From the NCBI GenBank assembly GCA_014549065.1, contig JACDOX010000009.1, positions 9,181,192-9,245,191 on the forward strand: DNA of 64,000 bases. Reading direction: 5' to 3'. The first letter of the stretch is position 1. Each line of letters starts with the position of its first letter. The notes beneath the pieces were generated by a model. The model was not told where the DNA came from. It was given only the letters and a program-made list of their open reading frames with translations, and made no database searches. This document shows, piece after piece, positions 1 through 13,289 of the stretch. The stretch comes from Cardinalis cardinalis. Taxonomy: Eukaryota > Chordata > Aves > Passeriformes > Cardinalidae. A program made the position numbers and the translations under genes.

Positions 1-3000
1 TTTTTAAAAGACTTGTAGTTCTTGAATTTAGAGACATGGTTTACTGGTAAATTTGGCATTGGCAGGGCAATGGTTGGGCTTAGGCATCTTAGAGATTTTT
101 TTCCACTTAAATGATTCCATAATTCCGTGATTCAGATTTCAAATCTAGGATTATAACCTGAGGATTCTATCTTAAAGCAGAAAAAAATTCAAGTACTAGA
201 TTCTAATCTTTNGGAGACTTATAATCAAAATTCCAAAATGTGCTACCAGTGGAGAAAGTTGCCTTAAATCTGTACAGCTGACAATAGAACCATTCCCTGT
301 ATATTTTCCAATCCTTTGATTGTACTTGCCTACATTNTCCCCCAAATTTTTAGTAGACTTTTTTCCACTGCCTATAGGCACCAGCTGTAGCTAAACTCTG
401 TAAATCCAATATTGGTCACATGGGTATTATGAAAATAAATGTCCAGAGTTTAGGAGCATAAAGACAGGCCTTTAGAAAATACCCATTACAGAAATGTAAA
501 AAATCAGTTAAAATAAAGGTGTTGTTGTTCTAATATATCTCTGAATCTGGGAGATATAATGCTCAAAATAGGAGACAAGATAATAAGTGCATGAAAAAAG
601 ACAACAAAAGGGAAGGAGAAGAGATTTTTAATGCATTTTAGATGCTTATTTTTATTCTCATTTTCTGACAGTCNTTATTTATATGTTTAGCTCTGGGAAA
701 AAAAATCTCAGTAAGTCATCATTTAAAAACAGATTCACCCACAGACTATAATTTGTGTGCATATGTGCATGCTGTGCAAACTTTTAGATGTTTTTTTCTG
801 CAAAATGTTTCTTGTTTTAACAGTCTCTTTGTGGTTTCAAGGGTGATATTTGAATTGGGAATTGAGGCAAAGATGATAGTTTTGTTCAGTGTGTAGATAA
901 TCCTAAAGTCACCATTTTTCATATTGTAGCCTGATAAGCAGCAGAGTAAAAATAACCCAATTTTGAAGTCATGGTATTACTTGAGAAAGCTTTTAGTGTC
1001 TGCAGAGGCATCAAGATATTCAAAAAGGGGAAGCACATTACCACCACACCTTACCAAAAAATAAATCCAATTACCCTGTTACTGTAGGAAAGATGAAGTA
1101 GAGAAAATTTCCTTCTCCACCACAAGCACGACTACAAGATCTCTCTTATGCCATGGAGTGAAATACACTTGATCCCCCCCATCCCTNCCTTAAGATCTCA
1201 TGCAAAAGCACTAAGAACTCAGAGAAAATCTGAAATCAACATTTATTTCAATTATTTTATCTCAAATCAAAAGGTCGAAGAGCTTGGTGTGTTCTTTAAA
1301 ATACTATTCCTAAAGCCTATGTTTTCTGAATTCTTCATATGATACTAAGTGTTTCAGGTGGAATTTCTTTATCTCTAAAGTACTTGTATATAATAATATT
1401 TAATTTTGGAACTGAATATGGATAAATTTGATTTGTTCATCCCTTCGTCGTGCAGTCTTCTGTGGGGCCATTGTATGTGGCAAGAAACTGGACTAGAGAA
1501 ATATTTGCTGCTGTCCATTCTAGCTCCTTATTTCTTTATGTCACAAGTTAACCTGCCAATGCTGATGTGTTGTGATGAAGCCAAGAAATTGTGCCAAAAA
1601 TTAAAACTTTTCAGATGCAGTATTACAGATGTGCTGTGCTGATTCCAGGCTGGATGTTTTTCCAGCTGAGTTTGCATCTATGAATTGTGATTTCTAGTTC
1701 ACTATTTAATACAAACATAGCACTTTGAGAAAATGTCTTAGCCAATTCTCCAGAATATTACTTTACAGCTTCCTTATTTTTTATTTACTGAATTAATGTT
1801 ACTTTCTTTTCATTTAGATCGATATGTATTGAATTTAATAAGCACAGGGTTTCAGCATTATGATCTGTGAAGCTCCCATAACACAGATTAGCAAATAATG
1901 CTGTGCAATTTAATAATATACTTTCCTTGTGGCAATCTTACCCCAATAACTTGTAATTTTGGGTATTTGTTTTTAGCTCCATAATTTGTATCATGAGTGC
2001 ATTTCAGTGTTGCAGTCAGGGCTGTGTGGTTAAAATCACTGAATCGAAAAGAAGGAAAAAAAAAAGAAAATAATTACCTCAAGGAGCTTTCATTTCTAGT
2101 ATCAAACCAGACATTATGGATCAAAAAAAAAAAAGAAGTTTTTTTAATTATTTTTACTCCATTTTGGCTAGAATTTGGACTTAATAGGATAAATCTATTT
2201 TTTTAAAAGGAAAGACTGATCATAAGATTGATAATATTTTTTTAAACATTTGGAAATTTCACATTCTTTTCCTAAAGTGTTTATTATTGAGCAGGTTATA
2301 ATAGCCTCTACTTCTCTAACAAAATGTAGAAACTTAAGTTAGTAATAGAATCAAGATTAAAGACAGTGATCACAGAATGGAACAAATTAATTCCTAGTCT
2401 TATTAANTGGTAAACTTAAGCTTAAGCTAGAGAGGTATTGCACATATCAACCAGGAAAATAGAAGGTTGTTTGTATTAATATTTTTCCACTGTTAAAGCA
2501 CGTCATTAATGGGCTTTATCAAATCAGACCAAGGGTCTGTATCAAGCAGCTTCATCATCCAGAGAGTCATGAAGTGAATGTCATCAAAAATCACTGGGCC
2601 TAAACACTTATCAGTTTACTATGATGAAATGACTGCATTTTTATTTGCACAATAACCTCAAATCCTCGTATTAAAAAGTGGCAAATTTTNTGCCCTTTAC
2701 TGTTCTAAGTGTGACACATGTAACAATTATTCATCACTCCATAATGGATCATTTTTATCAGAGTTTTGTGTCTTTTCTGTATACATAGAATAAATATTTA
2801 TGTTTTCTCATTTTTCTGAACTAGAAGGTACTGATAGAATAGGTTTGAAGTGTCAACTATAATTCATTACATGCAAAGAAAAGCTTTATACTGATACTGT
2901 GCAAAAGGAAAAGAATATCTAAATCATTTCAGCAGCAAGCTTATAACCAAGATTATATCAGCATTTTCCTTCTTGAAAATATATATGCCATAAATTAAAG

Positions 3001-6000
3001 GAGGTCTTCAGTATTTTATTAAAATGCTTCAGACAAGTTTAACCCTGTCTTCAACGGGCATATATGTATGAATACGAAAACCTTTTTTAAAAAGAAAATG
3101 AAGGTCAAGTCAAAGTTAAAACAAGCTTGCAGTAAACTTCCTACTAATCCTGCAAATATTTTGTTTAGAAGACATTAGAAAACTGATACACGTTTAGTGT
3201 CAATTTAAAGATGCCCATTTTATTCTTACAGAAAACTTAAGTTATATCTAGCACTTCACTGTTTTGTACAATAGTAATGTAGTCTGGGGAAAAAATACAA
3301 AATTTGTGTGTACTGAGTGTATTTGAATGAACTCTTAATTTAGTGGAAATTAGCCTTAGCAGTAAATGTAGTAGTGGAGAGGAACATATCACAGTATATA
3401 ATTATGTTTAAATAAATACATAGAAAAGCAATTGGGTTAATAAGAATATAATATAATAATTAGAATCCAAAATATACTTGTAATGAAGCGTTTTATATAC
3501 AAATACTACAGTTCTTATAAGTACTGTGGCATCTCACCGCATTTTCAGCTCTGCTTACAGCTTCTTTAGCAAAAAAATGCAGGGAAGTGTTGGTACTACT
3601 TGTAAGGAAGTAACAACAGAAGAGAAAAGTTGTATGTGATGAAACCTGCATCTGTTTTGTGGAATTTGCAGCTGTCCCTTTGTTATTGTTTTAAACCCAT
3701 TTGATTTGTAGTACTTTAAAATGTCATATCCCACGTTTCTCTAAACTGTTGAAGAGTGAGTGGTCAAGTTTTGTGCTTTTGTTGTAAATGCGCTTTTCCC
3801 AAGTCCTGCAACAGCAACTNCCTCATTTATGGCTACTATCTCCCTAATTCCAGCTGTGGCTTTGCAGTCTTCTGAGAGAGGCACTCTCCAAGATACCTGG
3901 TCAGAAGTGACATTGCTTTTTTTAGAGCCAGTCCCATCACAAAAGACCCAAGGCATCCATCACAGCTTTTTTGCAAACAAGCAGAAAGCTGAAATGAAGT
4001 CTTATTGTTTCTGATGTATGTGAGAATTTTNCTTTGATCTCCAAGTGTTTTCTTCCAGCAATAAATTTAATCNCTAATTAGTATCACATCACGTTGATGA
4101 TGAAATAAGCTGGGAGATTTAGTAAGGTCATGTATTTAATAAGAAGCATTAAAATATAATGTTGTAGAGTATACCCAGTGTTTTGGTTTAGAACTGCTGC
4201 CTAGAAATGTGATAATTGTTTTCTTCAGAAATCAGATATCAAAGGACAATGTGAGAATGAATCTTTCTATGACAAGATCACAGAAGCAGTCCATTTTAGA
4301 AATAAGTTAGTATGTTTGAAAGGTCATTAATGTAGAGCTGTGAATTTGTCCNCACAAGTGACATGGATAAGTGATCTTATGGTATTTGCTGTTGTCAAAT
4401 TGCATTAATACCTAAGGCATGATAAGAATGTCATTAATGTGAATCAAAAATTAATTGCTATGATAAGGCAGTAAAGTTTGTTTAATACTTCATGATCAGT
4501 AGCTTGAAAGCAACTTGCAATTTCAATTTTAATTCTTTCTGTAAACATTTCCAGTTCCTACAGACTCTGAATCTTTACCTTTTGTGATTAATTGCAGACA
4601 GAGTGCAGTTTACTCTTGGATGGGTACTCTGTAGAACAGCTTGCCAACTGTTCTTCCCAGAATGTTTGTAGCATATGTATTAGGGAATTTTTGCATTGTT
4701 GCATCCTAAAATCAATATGGAACATAAGGATGATGAGTTATGTTCTAGGCATTCTTTCTACTGTCCATCAAATGCATCTTGTGAAATTTCCAAATTTCCA
4801 GATTTTCAGAGAGCTCAAAGCAAAGACGAATTTGAGTCACAGTCATTGAAATTAACAGTGATTCTAGATCCAAGTGCATTGAAATGAATTTATTACCTTT
4901 GGTTATGCTTTGTTCAGGTCTTAGGAAGCTTTTTTAACATTGTACATTTTATGTGCACTGAACTCTGATCAGCCATGTCAGAGGGCTCAAACTAACACAG
5001 TACTTCAATCCAAACAGCTGCCTACATACAGGATAAGAACTTGCTTTAACTGTTAGGTTCCACTGCTTTCTGGTTCAGAATAAAGGAGATGCTGTATGAG
5101 GATATCGAAGTGTGGGATCCTACCCTTGGAAATCAGGCACTTATTTAGGCCAGCACATCCATTTGGCTTTTGGCTATGAAGAACCATGCTGGGAAATTTG
5201 CATTGACAGTGCATCTTTCAAAATATTGCCTTCTAGATAGTGTAGGAAGAGTTCATCAGACAAAAACTGCATTAGGCTACCAATATGTATAGTTGCATAT
5301 AGCAGAGGCCTTTCTCATTGTGATAAGCTCTGTATCTTCAGATATCAGATTAATTTACTTCATTTTAAGCCAGCTTTTTGTGCTTTGAAATGAAAGTCCT
5401 TGAAGTCCTTGGTTGTCTTCATCCCTTCCAGAACCACGGGATCCTGTCTACTTTGCAGAACAAATTTGATGTCTTCATGGCAGATGGAGCAGGCATGCTG
5501 ACTCTTGCTACCTCACTCTTTTCAAACATACATCAATCCTTCTGAGGCAAGCAAACTCCAGAATCATAAAATCTATTAACCTTTGATTCACTGGTGGTGG
5601 CTTCTGTATTCCAGCATCTTCAGATTGTTTTCAGATGAGCTCACTTCACATCTTCTGGCACAAATAACTTCATAAAGGAAGGCTGTCACATGTCAGAAAA
5701 GACCATATTGGTCTTTTCATGACCAGCATTCCAGTTAGCTGCAAGTGCATAGCTTAGAAATTTCAGCGAGTCATTTCAGTCTTGCATTTGAAAATGGTAT
5801 TTCAGTGACACTTTCAGGAGAGATACACCTACAGCTTTCTGAAGTGAAAGTTTCTTAAGCAACATATCCTTGACAGTGCCTCTCAGAGAGTATGAAAAAA
5901 ATCGTTAACTGCATAGTATCTACTGCTTGATTTTGAAGGGCTTGATAGATCACTGGTTTATAAACGTTAATGTGGAAAGCACAAGGCAAGCTTTTGAGGA

Positions 6001-6853
6001 GGTCTGGCCTTTCATTTGTTTGGACAGGCATTTTGTTGTTAATTGACTCTTCTCATCCTTTCCTGCCATGGGTTATGAAATCATATGCCCTAAGGAAATG
6101 AAATTCAATTATGCATTTAATATTTTTTGGATTAGTGGGCACATGCATCTGGCATGGTGAAAGGAAGATGTATTTTATGTATAGAAGTTAGTTAGAAAAA
6201 TTATCTCAGTTGGTATAAATATGATCACAACCTGCTACACTCCTGAGAAAATGTGTAACACTTGAGACAAAAGCTNCTGTTATTACTGTTAGAATCTGTT
6301 GCATTAAGAGTATAGAAATTTGGCAGCAAATAAACACCCTTGCTTTCCAGCTAGTCCTCAGCAGTCAGAGGGNTTGGGTGTGGTGCATCGCATGAAATCC
6401 CTTTGCTATATATCTCAAGACGTGTCATAGCTTAGGCCTCATTCCTGTGGAATCTAAGAAATTTTTCTGAGTGATGAAACATTAATATGATGAGAGTTCT
6501 AAAATATTTTAATATCTGTCTTCTGAAAGTGATAAAAAAGAAATGTCACTGTGTTCACATTGGTGGTGGTTGTCTGGTCANAACACAGTCCCAGAATACA
6601 TTTTAGTTATTGAGAGAGAGAGAGGGAAACTGGTGCCTGTTTCAGTTTCTTCACTTTAATACTCTTAAATATAAGATTAGAGGAAAAATTATGACTCTGA
6701 ATCTTAAAAAAGCAAAACAACTGCCAGAAATTTCCTTTCTAGGGAAATCTACTCAGTCCTCTACCATGAATGTACACATAAGTGGAAAACTGTTATGTCT
6801 ACCTTATTCTTGTACCCAGAGAAGATGTTCTTTCAAGGAAGTAGATGAAGAAC
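1..6853. other. AT-rich noncoding DNA, no supported gene
   Basis: I see no supported gene here. The stretch is AT-rich with short A runs (for example near 2056 and 2123) and a short GA run near 6611-6624. The only part with exon-like character is 4598-4887. There a good acceptor (ending ATTGCAG at 4597) is followed by two overlapping plus-strand frames, one running to about 4849 and the other from 4684 to 4887. The two frames cannot both be real, neither gives a peptide I recognise, and no donor or nearby polyadenylation signal supports them. Minus-strand text between 5380 and 6070 was also read and gave only broken frames. Intron or intergenic DNA is the simplest reading. Confidence 0.6.
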
Positions 6854-6908
6854 AGAAAGAAAGGAAGCAAGCAAGATAGAAAGAAAGGAAGCAAGGAAGC
6901 AAGGAAGC

Positions 6909-6944
<36 letters not shown>

Positions 6945-6948
6945 AAAG
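6854..6948. repeat. Purine-only tetranucleotide microsatellite (GAAA/GGAA/GCAA)n
   Basis: The stretch runs almost entirely in purines on the plus strand. It starts as mixed AAGG, AAGC and AAGA units and ends in an uninterrupted (GAAA)n run from about 6911 to 6947. It creates low-complexity open frames on both strands (Ser/Phe/Leu-rich on the minus strand) that should not be read as protein. The pure part is likely length-variable, and the interrupted part looks older. Confidence 0.95.
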
Positions 6949-9379
6949 CTTATATCTAAAGGAAATGACACTAAGATTTTAAGTGTCATCCTAAGGATCT
7001 GCAGGAACTTTCCTGGTTAAACGATGATAGTTCTGTGAAGTAGGCTGTGAAAGCTAGAGGGAAAAAAGTCTGAAGGTGGTGAAAGTAGCCTAAGTATGAA
7101 GTTCTACACGTATTAAGAAAGCAGTTTGTAGGCGGAAAGTAGAGCAACATTGAGACATGTTATGTTCATCAGCTTTTGTTTAGTTATCCACTCAAAGCAA
7201 CCAACTGGGCATGGAGAAAATTCCCTTTTATTCTCGTTATCAGTGGATAAGACCTGGGAAATGAAAAAATATGTTTGAGAATCGACCCAAGGAGTAGAGA
7301 ATGGCTGTGTTGCATTTAACAAACTGTTCAGACAAAATAAAAATCTTAGCTGTCACCTCAGTTACTCAGAGAAACAACAGGAAAAAGAGAATCACAGATA
7401 CAGCCTGTATTTTTACATAGGCCAGGGATGCAAATCCTTTTCATTAAGCCATAAGGCTGGCTTATTACTGAGACACAGTGCAGGACAAATGCAGTTCAAA
7501 TCATGTTGGAAAGAATATTATCAGGGAATGTGGTTTTTGGGTATTCTTCCTCCTTCTTGCACATTTTTTTCCTTCTACCAGCATAACTTTGAAATGTCCT
7601 TTATAGACAAAACCTTATGCTTTGTGAAAAAATACAGAAATTATTAAGGAACAAGTTTACCTTTCTGTGAAGACTGTAACACTGGCAAATTTGAAAGAAA
7701 CTACATTATGAAAGTGTTTGCTTCACAAATGATAGAAATTTTTAATATGGGTATACACCATTTTCTTTTACCTTCTTCTGCCTAAGACATGTTAAAGACA
7801 AACACCTCTATGAATGGATACTTGTTTGGCTATGATAAAAAGATATGTGGCACTGTTGTGATGGGAATATCTTAGTGGTGTGCTTCCATCATGTTCAAGT
7901 TTCTTAAAGACCGTTGGGTTTCTATTTTTTTATTTAAATCCCTGGTTAATCAAAGTCTGTCATCATATTCACAAGCAATGAGCAGCAGCATTGTGCTGCC
8001 TTTGGAACACAAATGGACCCAGGCTTTCTATGAGGAGAACATGGGAATGCTGGTTTTCTGGCCAGGACACATACATGGCAAACTGTTGGCATCTGCAAGT
8101 ATCTGTCATTTTCAGGAAAGAATCAGTTCAAGAAGTAAAAGACACAAGTAGCAAAGTTCATTGTCGAGGAAATAACTGTTTTCTGTGATGGCAAACTATT
8201 AATAACGTTTTTCTGAATGGCCTTCTGTGTGCTGTGGGTTGGCTGTTTAAGGTACATGTGGTGCTTTCACCTGAGAGGTGACAGTACCTAATGACAAAGC
8301 TCTTGCTGAATAGGGGGGCTTATACTCTCATGGACTGCCCTAGCAAAGTAACCTAATGCTGTAATAACCTGCAAATCTGAGCTATTCAAGTTGAGATGAG
8401 TGTTACAATCAATTATTGTAGCTTTCAGTAGAGTCACTGTTCCTTTTCTTGTCAGACTTAGCCTCTTACCTGCCTTGTTGAGTCATGTCTTGATGTGTGA
8501 GAATTATCTCCAGTCGCAGCTAGTGCAGAATGCTGGTTTGTATAAAGCCATCTGTGGGTCAAACATCTCAGTTAATGAGAAATGTGCTGTGTGGGATTGG
8601 ATTACCACCTAGATTAGATTTCTAATGCAATAAATTTCCAGGCATCCTCTTCTAGTATTTTCACAACACTTCAGTCTGTATTATGGTGGAAATTGGATTA
8701 AAAGGACAAAGCATGAAGTCATTTGCTGAAGCAAACAGGGTGTTAGTGCCAAATTTTGTATAAAAGGATGCTGCTGAAAGGACTGCGTGTCTCTCTTCTA
8801 ATCCACAGAGAATCCTCTGCCTCTGAGTTTAAGGACTTCATTTCCAAATACAATGCACAAGGGGGTACATAAACCTCTGTTAAACAGTTCATTTTGTGCA
8901 TTCATCTCTTGTTTGCTTATGGTATTAAAAATGTTTTCGGCCTGGAACAATCCCATTCATGTGGAAATCGCTTTGTAAATTTAAATACTGTAGTAGTGAC
9001 AGTTCTGTTCAGTGGAAGTACTTTAATGTGTTGGACAGTATCAGTAGCGATCCTTCTGTAATTGAAGTTTTAAATACATGAAATAAAATTCTGCCTTTTA
9101 TTTCTCTCAGTGAAATAAAGATTTTCAAGAGAAAAAATGGGTTATATGTAGAGACAATGCTCACCATGTCTGAAAAAGAGATGTTGTTAGGTCAAATGAA
9201 TGATCGCTGTTCTTGGATGGAAGGAATATTGTGTGTGAAACTTCCACTGTCCACTGACTAAAGTTTGACTTCTAGGTGCAAGACAGGACATAAATGATAC
9301 TTTTTAAAAATCAAAAATCAGAAGGTGCATATCCAAAAGTTTCTATTCCCAAGGATGTAATTCTTGATCAGTCTTAACA
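6949..9379. other. AT-rich noncoding DNA, nothing recognised
   Basis: No gene, RNA or interspersed repeat was recognised. Short open frames at 7891-8188 and 8400-8612 have no supporting splice sites or recognisable motifs and are taken as chance. A few short A runs and TTTA-like words are the only low-complexity content. Confidence 0.6.
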
Positions 9380-9425
9380 ATTTTTAGGCCATCTTGCATC
9401 ATTTGGTGCAAGATGGCCTAAAAAT
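9380..9425. repeat. Perfect inverted repeat: 19-bp arms, 8-nt loop
   Basis: The left arm is 9380-9398 and the right arm 9407-9425. The arms are exact reverse complements, and the loop is TCATTTGG. Each arm carries the core GCAAGATGGCC in opposite orientation, so any factor binding AAGATGGC (a YY1-like core) would have two head-to-head sites. A transcript would fold into a 46-nt hairpin with no internal mismatch. That is shorter and more perfect than a typical animal microRNA precursor. It may be a recent inverted duplication, a remnant of a small hairpin transposon, or a DNA-level cruciform site. I do not recognise it as a named element. Confidence 0.95.
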
Positions 9426-10020
9426 GAAAGTACCTTCCTGTAAAAAAAACTTACCCAACTTCAGACGGCCAGTTTTCATAGAGAGATGACAGACCATGAG
9501 TTAAATTCCATTAGAATGTGGTCTTCCTTGGAGAGCAGGTGGTTCTCCTTCTGAGAAGGACAGAGAGACACATCAATTTCATTTGATTCTACTGGCTGAT
9601 GTACTAGCACAGGCTTGATAGTTACTTCCTTGTTACATTATATTTTAAAAATTGAGTCCATTCTCTATTCATTGTTCCAAACATGACACCTTTTTTATGT
9701 ATTGCTTTCTGATTGCTCTCAAAGCATCTTTCCAATTAAATAATTTCCAGGCAAAAAATAAGTTTCTATGAAGTAAAACTGTTTTTCATATAGGTTGCTG
9801 CATATTATAAAATGGCATGTATCATAAAATTCTTGCTGTTGATGGTTGTTTACTTTTTCTAGACCCAAAAAATAAGCATCAGTACTTAAAACCAGACAAT
9901 TTCTTGCAATAACTACACATTTTATGTCTTCTTTCCTGGCTTCAGAAAGAATGGGTGATGTTCTGNGCTAGAAAAGTTAATGCTTTTAAAGTCTAATGTA
10001 CTCGCTAAATGTAATAACAA

Positions 10021-10112
10021 TGACAGCGCTTAGCACTTATATAAATCTTTTCATGCATAGACCTCCGTCCTGACATTGAAAGTATTATTATTCACACTTT
10101 ACAGATAAGTTC
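10021..10112 (+). mobile_element. Ancient MIR/L3-type repeat fragment
   Basis: The order of words matches the 3' part of old amniote MIR3/L3-type elements. TTAGCACTTATATA is followed by CTTTTCATGCATAGA, then by AGTATTATTATTCACACTTTACAGATAAG, which parallels the usual ATTATTATCCCCATTTTACAGATGAGG. The middle is diverged. The call rests on remembered consensus, so the exact subfamily is not assigned. Confidence 0.5.
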
Positions 10113-12916
10113 TTTAACATTCTAGGAGTGAGTTCAATTTCCACACCCTCCAGGCCAAGCAAGTATTATAGTAGAGGTTCAAATGTCAGAGGTTTCAGCT
10201 GAGAAATTCCTCATTTGAGTCTCAGACCTTGCTTTAGCTTTATGCTGGTTTCTGTTAGTGACTCTCCTTTAGATTAGAAGACCTGTTAAGTACCACTTCT
10301 CCATTTCTACTTCTTCTTCACTGACATTCTCCAGAAATCTAGGGGTTTCCTCAGCTTTTCCTACACAAGGAGTTTTCCCTGTGACCTCAACTCAGGACAC
10401 CTCTACAGACTGACTTGAGCCTCAGTATTGTTTTGATAAAATATCTGCAGTAACTGTTTGATTTTCTTTTTTTGTCTGTCCTGTACAATCAATTTGTTTT
10501 ATAAAAAATATAAAATATTTCTATTTGAAATAGTTTTATATACATTTTGATGCTAGCCATTTTTTAATNATTCTTCATTTATTAGCCATACTTGGAACCA
10601 AAATGTGATTAATGTACATGGCCATTACCCTGACCTACTTAGCTTCCCTGATATTTTACTTCTTCCTTTTTGTTTTCATAACTGTTTTTAGACTCTACAT
10701 GGTCGAAATCCCCAGATGTGTTTATATAGCATGTGGTATGATATGACTTCACCAGATTTGAATAATTTATTATGGCTAAATAAATATTATATTTATGTAT
10801 TATCATGTATCATTTTGAACAGCAAAATCTTCAAAAGAGACCTAGAGACCTTTCTATATCTAGGTCTTAAAAAGCATCATTTGGTGGAATTTTCAGTGGA
10901 CAGGGGAAGCAACAGCTAACAAAATTTTTCACTATTTGCTCTTTTGAGATCTTATGTCCTGAAAGGTTTCTTTAAGTGCAAATGAATTGAAAATACCTAA
11001 GTCCAATTCAAGTAACAAGTAATTAATACTACTTTCACTGAAATTAAGTAGAATACTGACAAAGAGAAACCTCAATTAATGTAGGAAAAATAAGATCCTT
11101 GATTTGTTGTCTGCCAAAACAGATGGAATTTGCTCTGTTTTCTTCACCGTGTTNTATATAGTTAATAATCATATTTAAAAGTTACATTGGCAGAATAAGT
11201 AGTAAAGTTGTCCTTTTTTTCTAAATTTAAATGCTGATTTAAATGGCAATGCTACAGGCTTCTGTGNTTCTTGGTTTGTTGGTCATCTAAGTTACATGTA
11301 GAGGAAAGGAAGCAGCATAATGGGTTGTCATTAATAGTACATGGTATTTGCCAAAGAAGAACATGAGCCTGTTTTTCTACATAACCTTTTTTTAATATAC
11401 TACCTGTTAAATTTTATGAGTAAAGAAGACATGGTAAGTTTATCTTAATTCCTCAGGGAGTTTGTAAGTTTATATTAAATCATCAGTAAACAGAAAATAA
11501 GGAAATAGCTACTGATACAATGATTTCCAATTCCTGGAGCTCCTGTGTTTGCAGAAAGAGAAAAAGCACTGAAGGAAACCAAATAGATTGCAGCTAAGTA
11601 AAATGAAGGCACATGGAAGCTTTTGCTTGATGTTGTTAGGTAACACTGACAGGTACAGGAGCAGCTGTTGAGCAAGAGCAGAGTAGCAAAAAGTACCAAA
11701 ATCACCATGGGCCCATAGCTGACCCTCTGCAAGGTGACAGACAGAAACTCTGTAGAGACAGATGAGTGANAGCACTAGGATTTCAGGAAAACATAAGATG
11801 TCTGAAAATAGTTCAACTTCCTCTTAAATGCCCGTAATTAAACTGTTCTGCTTAATTCAGGGGCTGTTTAAATTGGTATCTACTCCAGAGAAGCATTTTT
11901 CTACCGTGTAGCTCATACNTAGCCCCAGTCAATGGTAGCGTTCATCTCAGTAATCAGATGGGTTAAATGTAACAATGCATGTATAATTGCAAGTTGTGCT
12001 CTTTTATGGTAAAGAATATATGGTGAAGAATATTAAGTCTTGGAAACACTGTGATATCATGTAATGGGAGACAAAAAGNCTTCTGAGGCATAGAGTTTAG
12101 TGAGCTTCAAAAGGAGTTTCAGTGAATGATACTAAGTGACTTCAGACTGTCAAGGAAAAAGTACATAAACAACAATTTATAATGTAAGCTCTGTAATGAG
12201 CTCTTCTCTCATAAATATGCAAAACACTAATTAGTTATAGCCAAATTTCCCTAGCTTTGGGACTCTTTTGGAATATAGCTTTTCAGTAATTGAATCACAT
12301 CAAAGTATTTTTTCTCCCACTCTTCTAAGAGTGTTATGTGTGATTTGTTGGAGGGTAGGCAGAGATGGGAAGCAAGCTGTTGACAAACCAAAAGATGACT
12401 TTGATGTGGTTTAGTGAAACAGTGACTTACAAATTTATCAGAAAGCAATGCACAATGAGCATATAAGAAGCCCTGTCTGCAGTGACTACCAGCACCNTGA
12501 TGAGGTCTGTCAATTAATTTGATTCTAATTTTCTGAAAGGCAACTATTTTTTTTTCCATGAAGTGTATAAATATTGTTAGATATTAAGTTATAACCTTAT
12601 GTTGTATCATTTTGGAAGGATTTCAGAGTATGTTTGAAGGCAGATGCTGCTTTTACAGGGCATTTTTTTTGGTAAAGTTCCTTTTGATGATGTTTGAAAC
12701 ATTAAATGGTTGGACATCACATTACTTGTAGTTGAAAGAATTTCATTTGATTCTGACTTCAAAAAGTTACAGTGAAGCAACATCACTATCATGACAAATT
12801 GCCAAAACATTCCTCAGTATACCCACTGAATTAAATAGCATTTGGCTTTCAATCCTCACTTGGAAATGCAAAGAGGAATGGAGTTTGAGGAGATCTACTG
12901 TTAAATCTGATACATT
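10113..12916. other. AT-rich noncoding DNA
   Basis: No supported gene. On the minus strand, 12432-12533 has a plausible acceptor, 34 open codons and a GTAAGTC donor. Its pyrimidine tract is poor and the peptide is unfamiliar, so it is not called. A donor-like ATGGTAAGT at about 11432 has no matching acceptor. The overlapping minus-strand frames at 11475-11775 show no motif. Confidence 0.55.
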
Positions 12917-13144
12917 CTTTTTTTTTCTTTCCTTTCTTTTTTTTATTATTTAGATGCTGATCGGTCTGAAACTGTTAAAACCTCAGTATATGAAATGTTA
13001 CAACTTTGTTTCCAAATTGACTATGTGTTTATTACAATACGCCCTTGATGCTTCTAAGGCAACTTACCTGAACTATTGTATGAAACAGGACTGTTAAGGC
13101 ATGATTACAGGCTCTGAACAGGATCCTTCAAATAGAGCAATAAA
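12917..13144 (+). other. Candidate terminal exon with polyadenylation signal (weak)
   Basis: A long C/T tract (12917-12949) leads to an acceptor TTATTATTTAG ending at 12953, with a branch-point-like CTGATAC about 40 bases upstream. After it, phase 0 stays open for 47 codons to a TAA at 13095-13097. A second frame stays open for about 30 codons. An AATAAA lies at 13139-13144. The arrangement is what a short last exon would look like. Neither peptide is recognised, no upstream exon was found, and open stretches of this size after a T-rich tract occur by chance at this base composition. A chance acceptor is the main alternative. Confidence 0.18.
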
Positions 13145-13239
13145 GTCAAAGTATAAAAAACAAACCTACATCACTTTCTTTGTCATCAAACCAACTGAAG
13201 TCCAACCTCTAAAGCCATAGATTTCATGTCTTGTTAGGT

Positions 13240-13289
13240 TTTGAGTCCATAGCCAAATGGATGAAGGGAATTATTCTATGATTCTATAT
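13240..13289 (+). mobile_element. Probable CR1 LINE 3' tail (degenerate)
   Basis: GGAATTATTCTATGATTCTAT at about 13267-13287 is the signature end of CR1 elements in plus orientation, where the element ends in repeats of ATTCTATG. The upstream sequence is too diverged to follow with confidence, so the left border is approximate. The short match could be coincidental, but two units of the 8-bp terminal repeat in the right phase make a CR1 relic likely. Confidence 0.5.

Noticed and set aside
4598..4887. Two overlapping plus-strand open frames after an acceptor-like ATTGCAG
   Set aside because: Two frames are open over the same bases, neither peptide is recognised, the second frame starts just after a stop, and there is no donor or polyadenylation signal.
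5380..6070. Possible antisense relic of a transposase or processed gene
   Set aside because: Reading the minus strand gave only short broken frames with no recognisable zinc-finger or transposase motif.
12432..12533. Minus-strand exon-like block with GTAAGTC donor and TTTCAG acceptor
   Set aside because: The sequence before the acceptor is A-rich rather than pyrimidine-rich, and the peptide is unknown.
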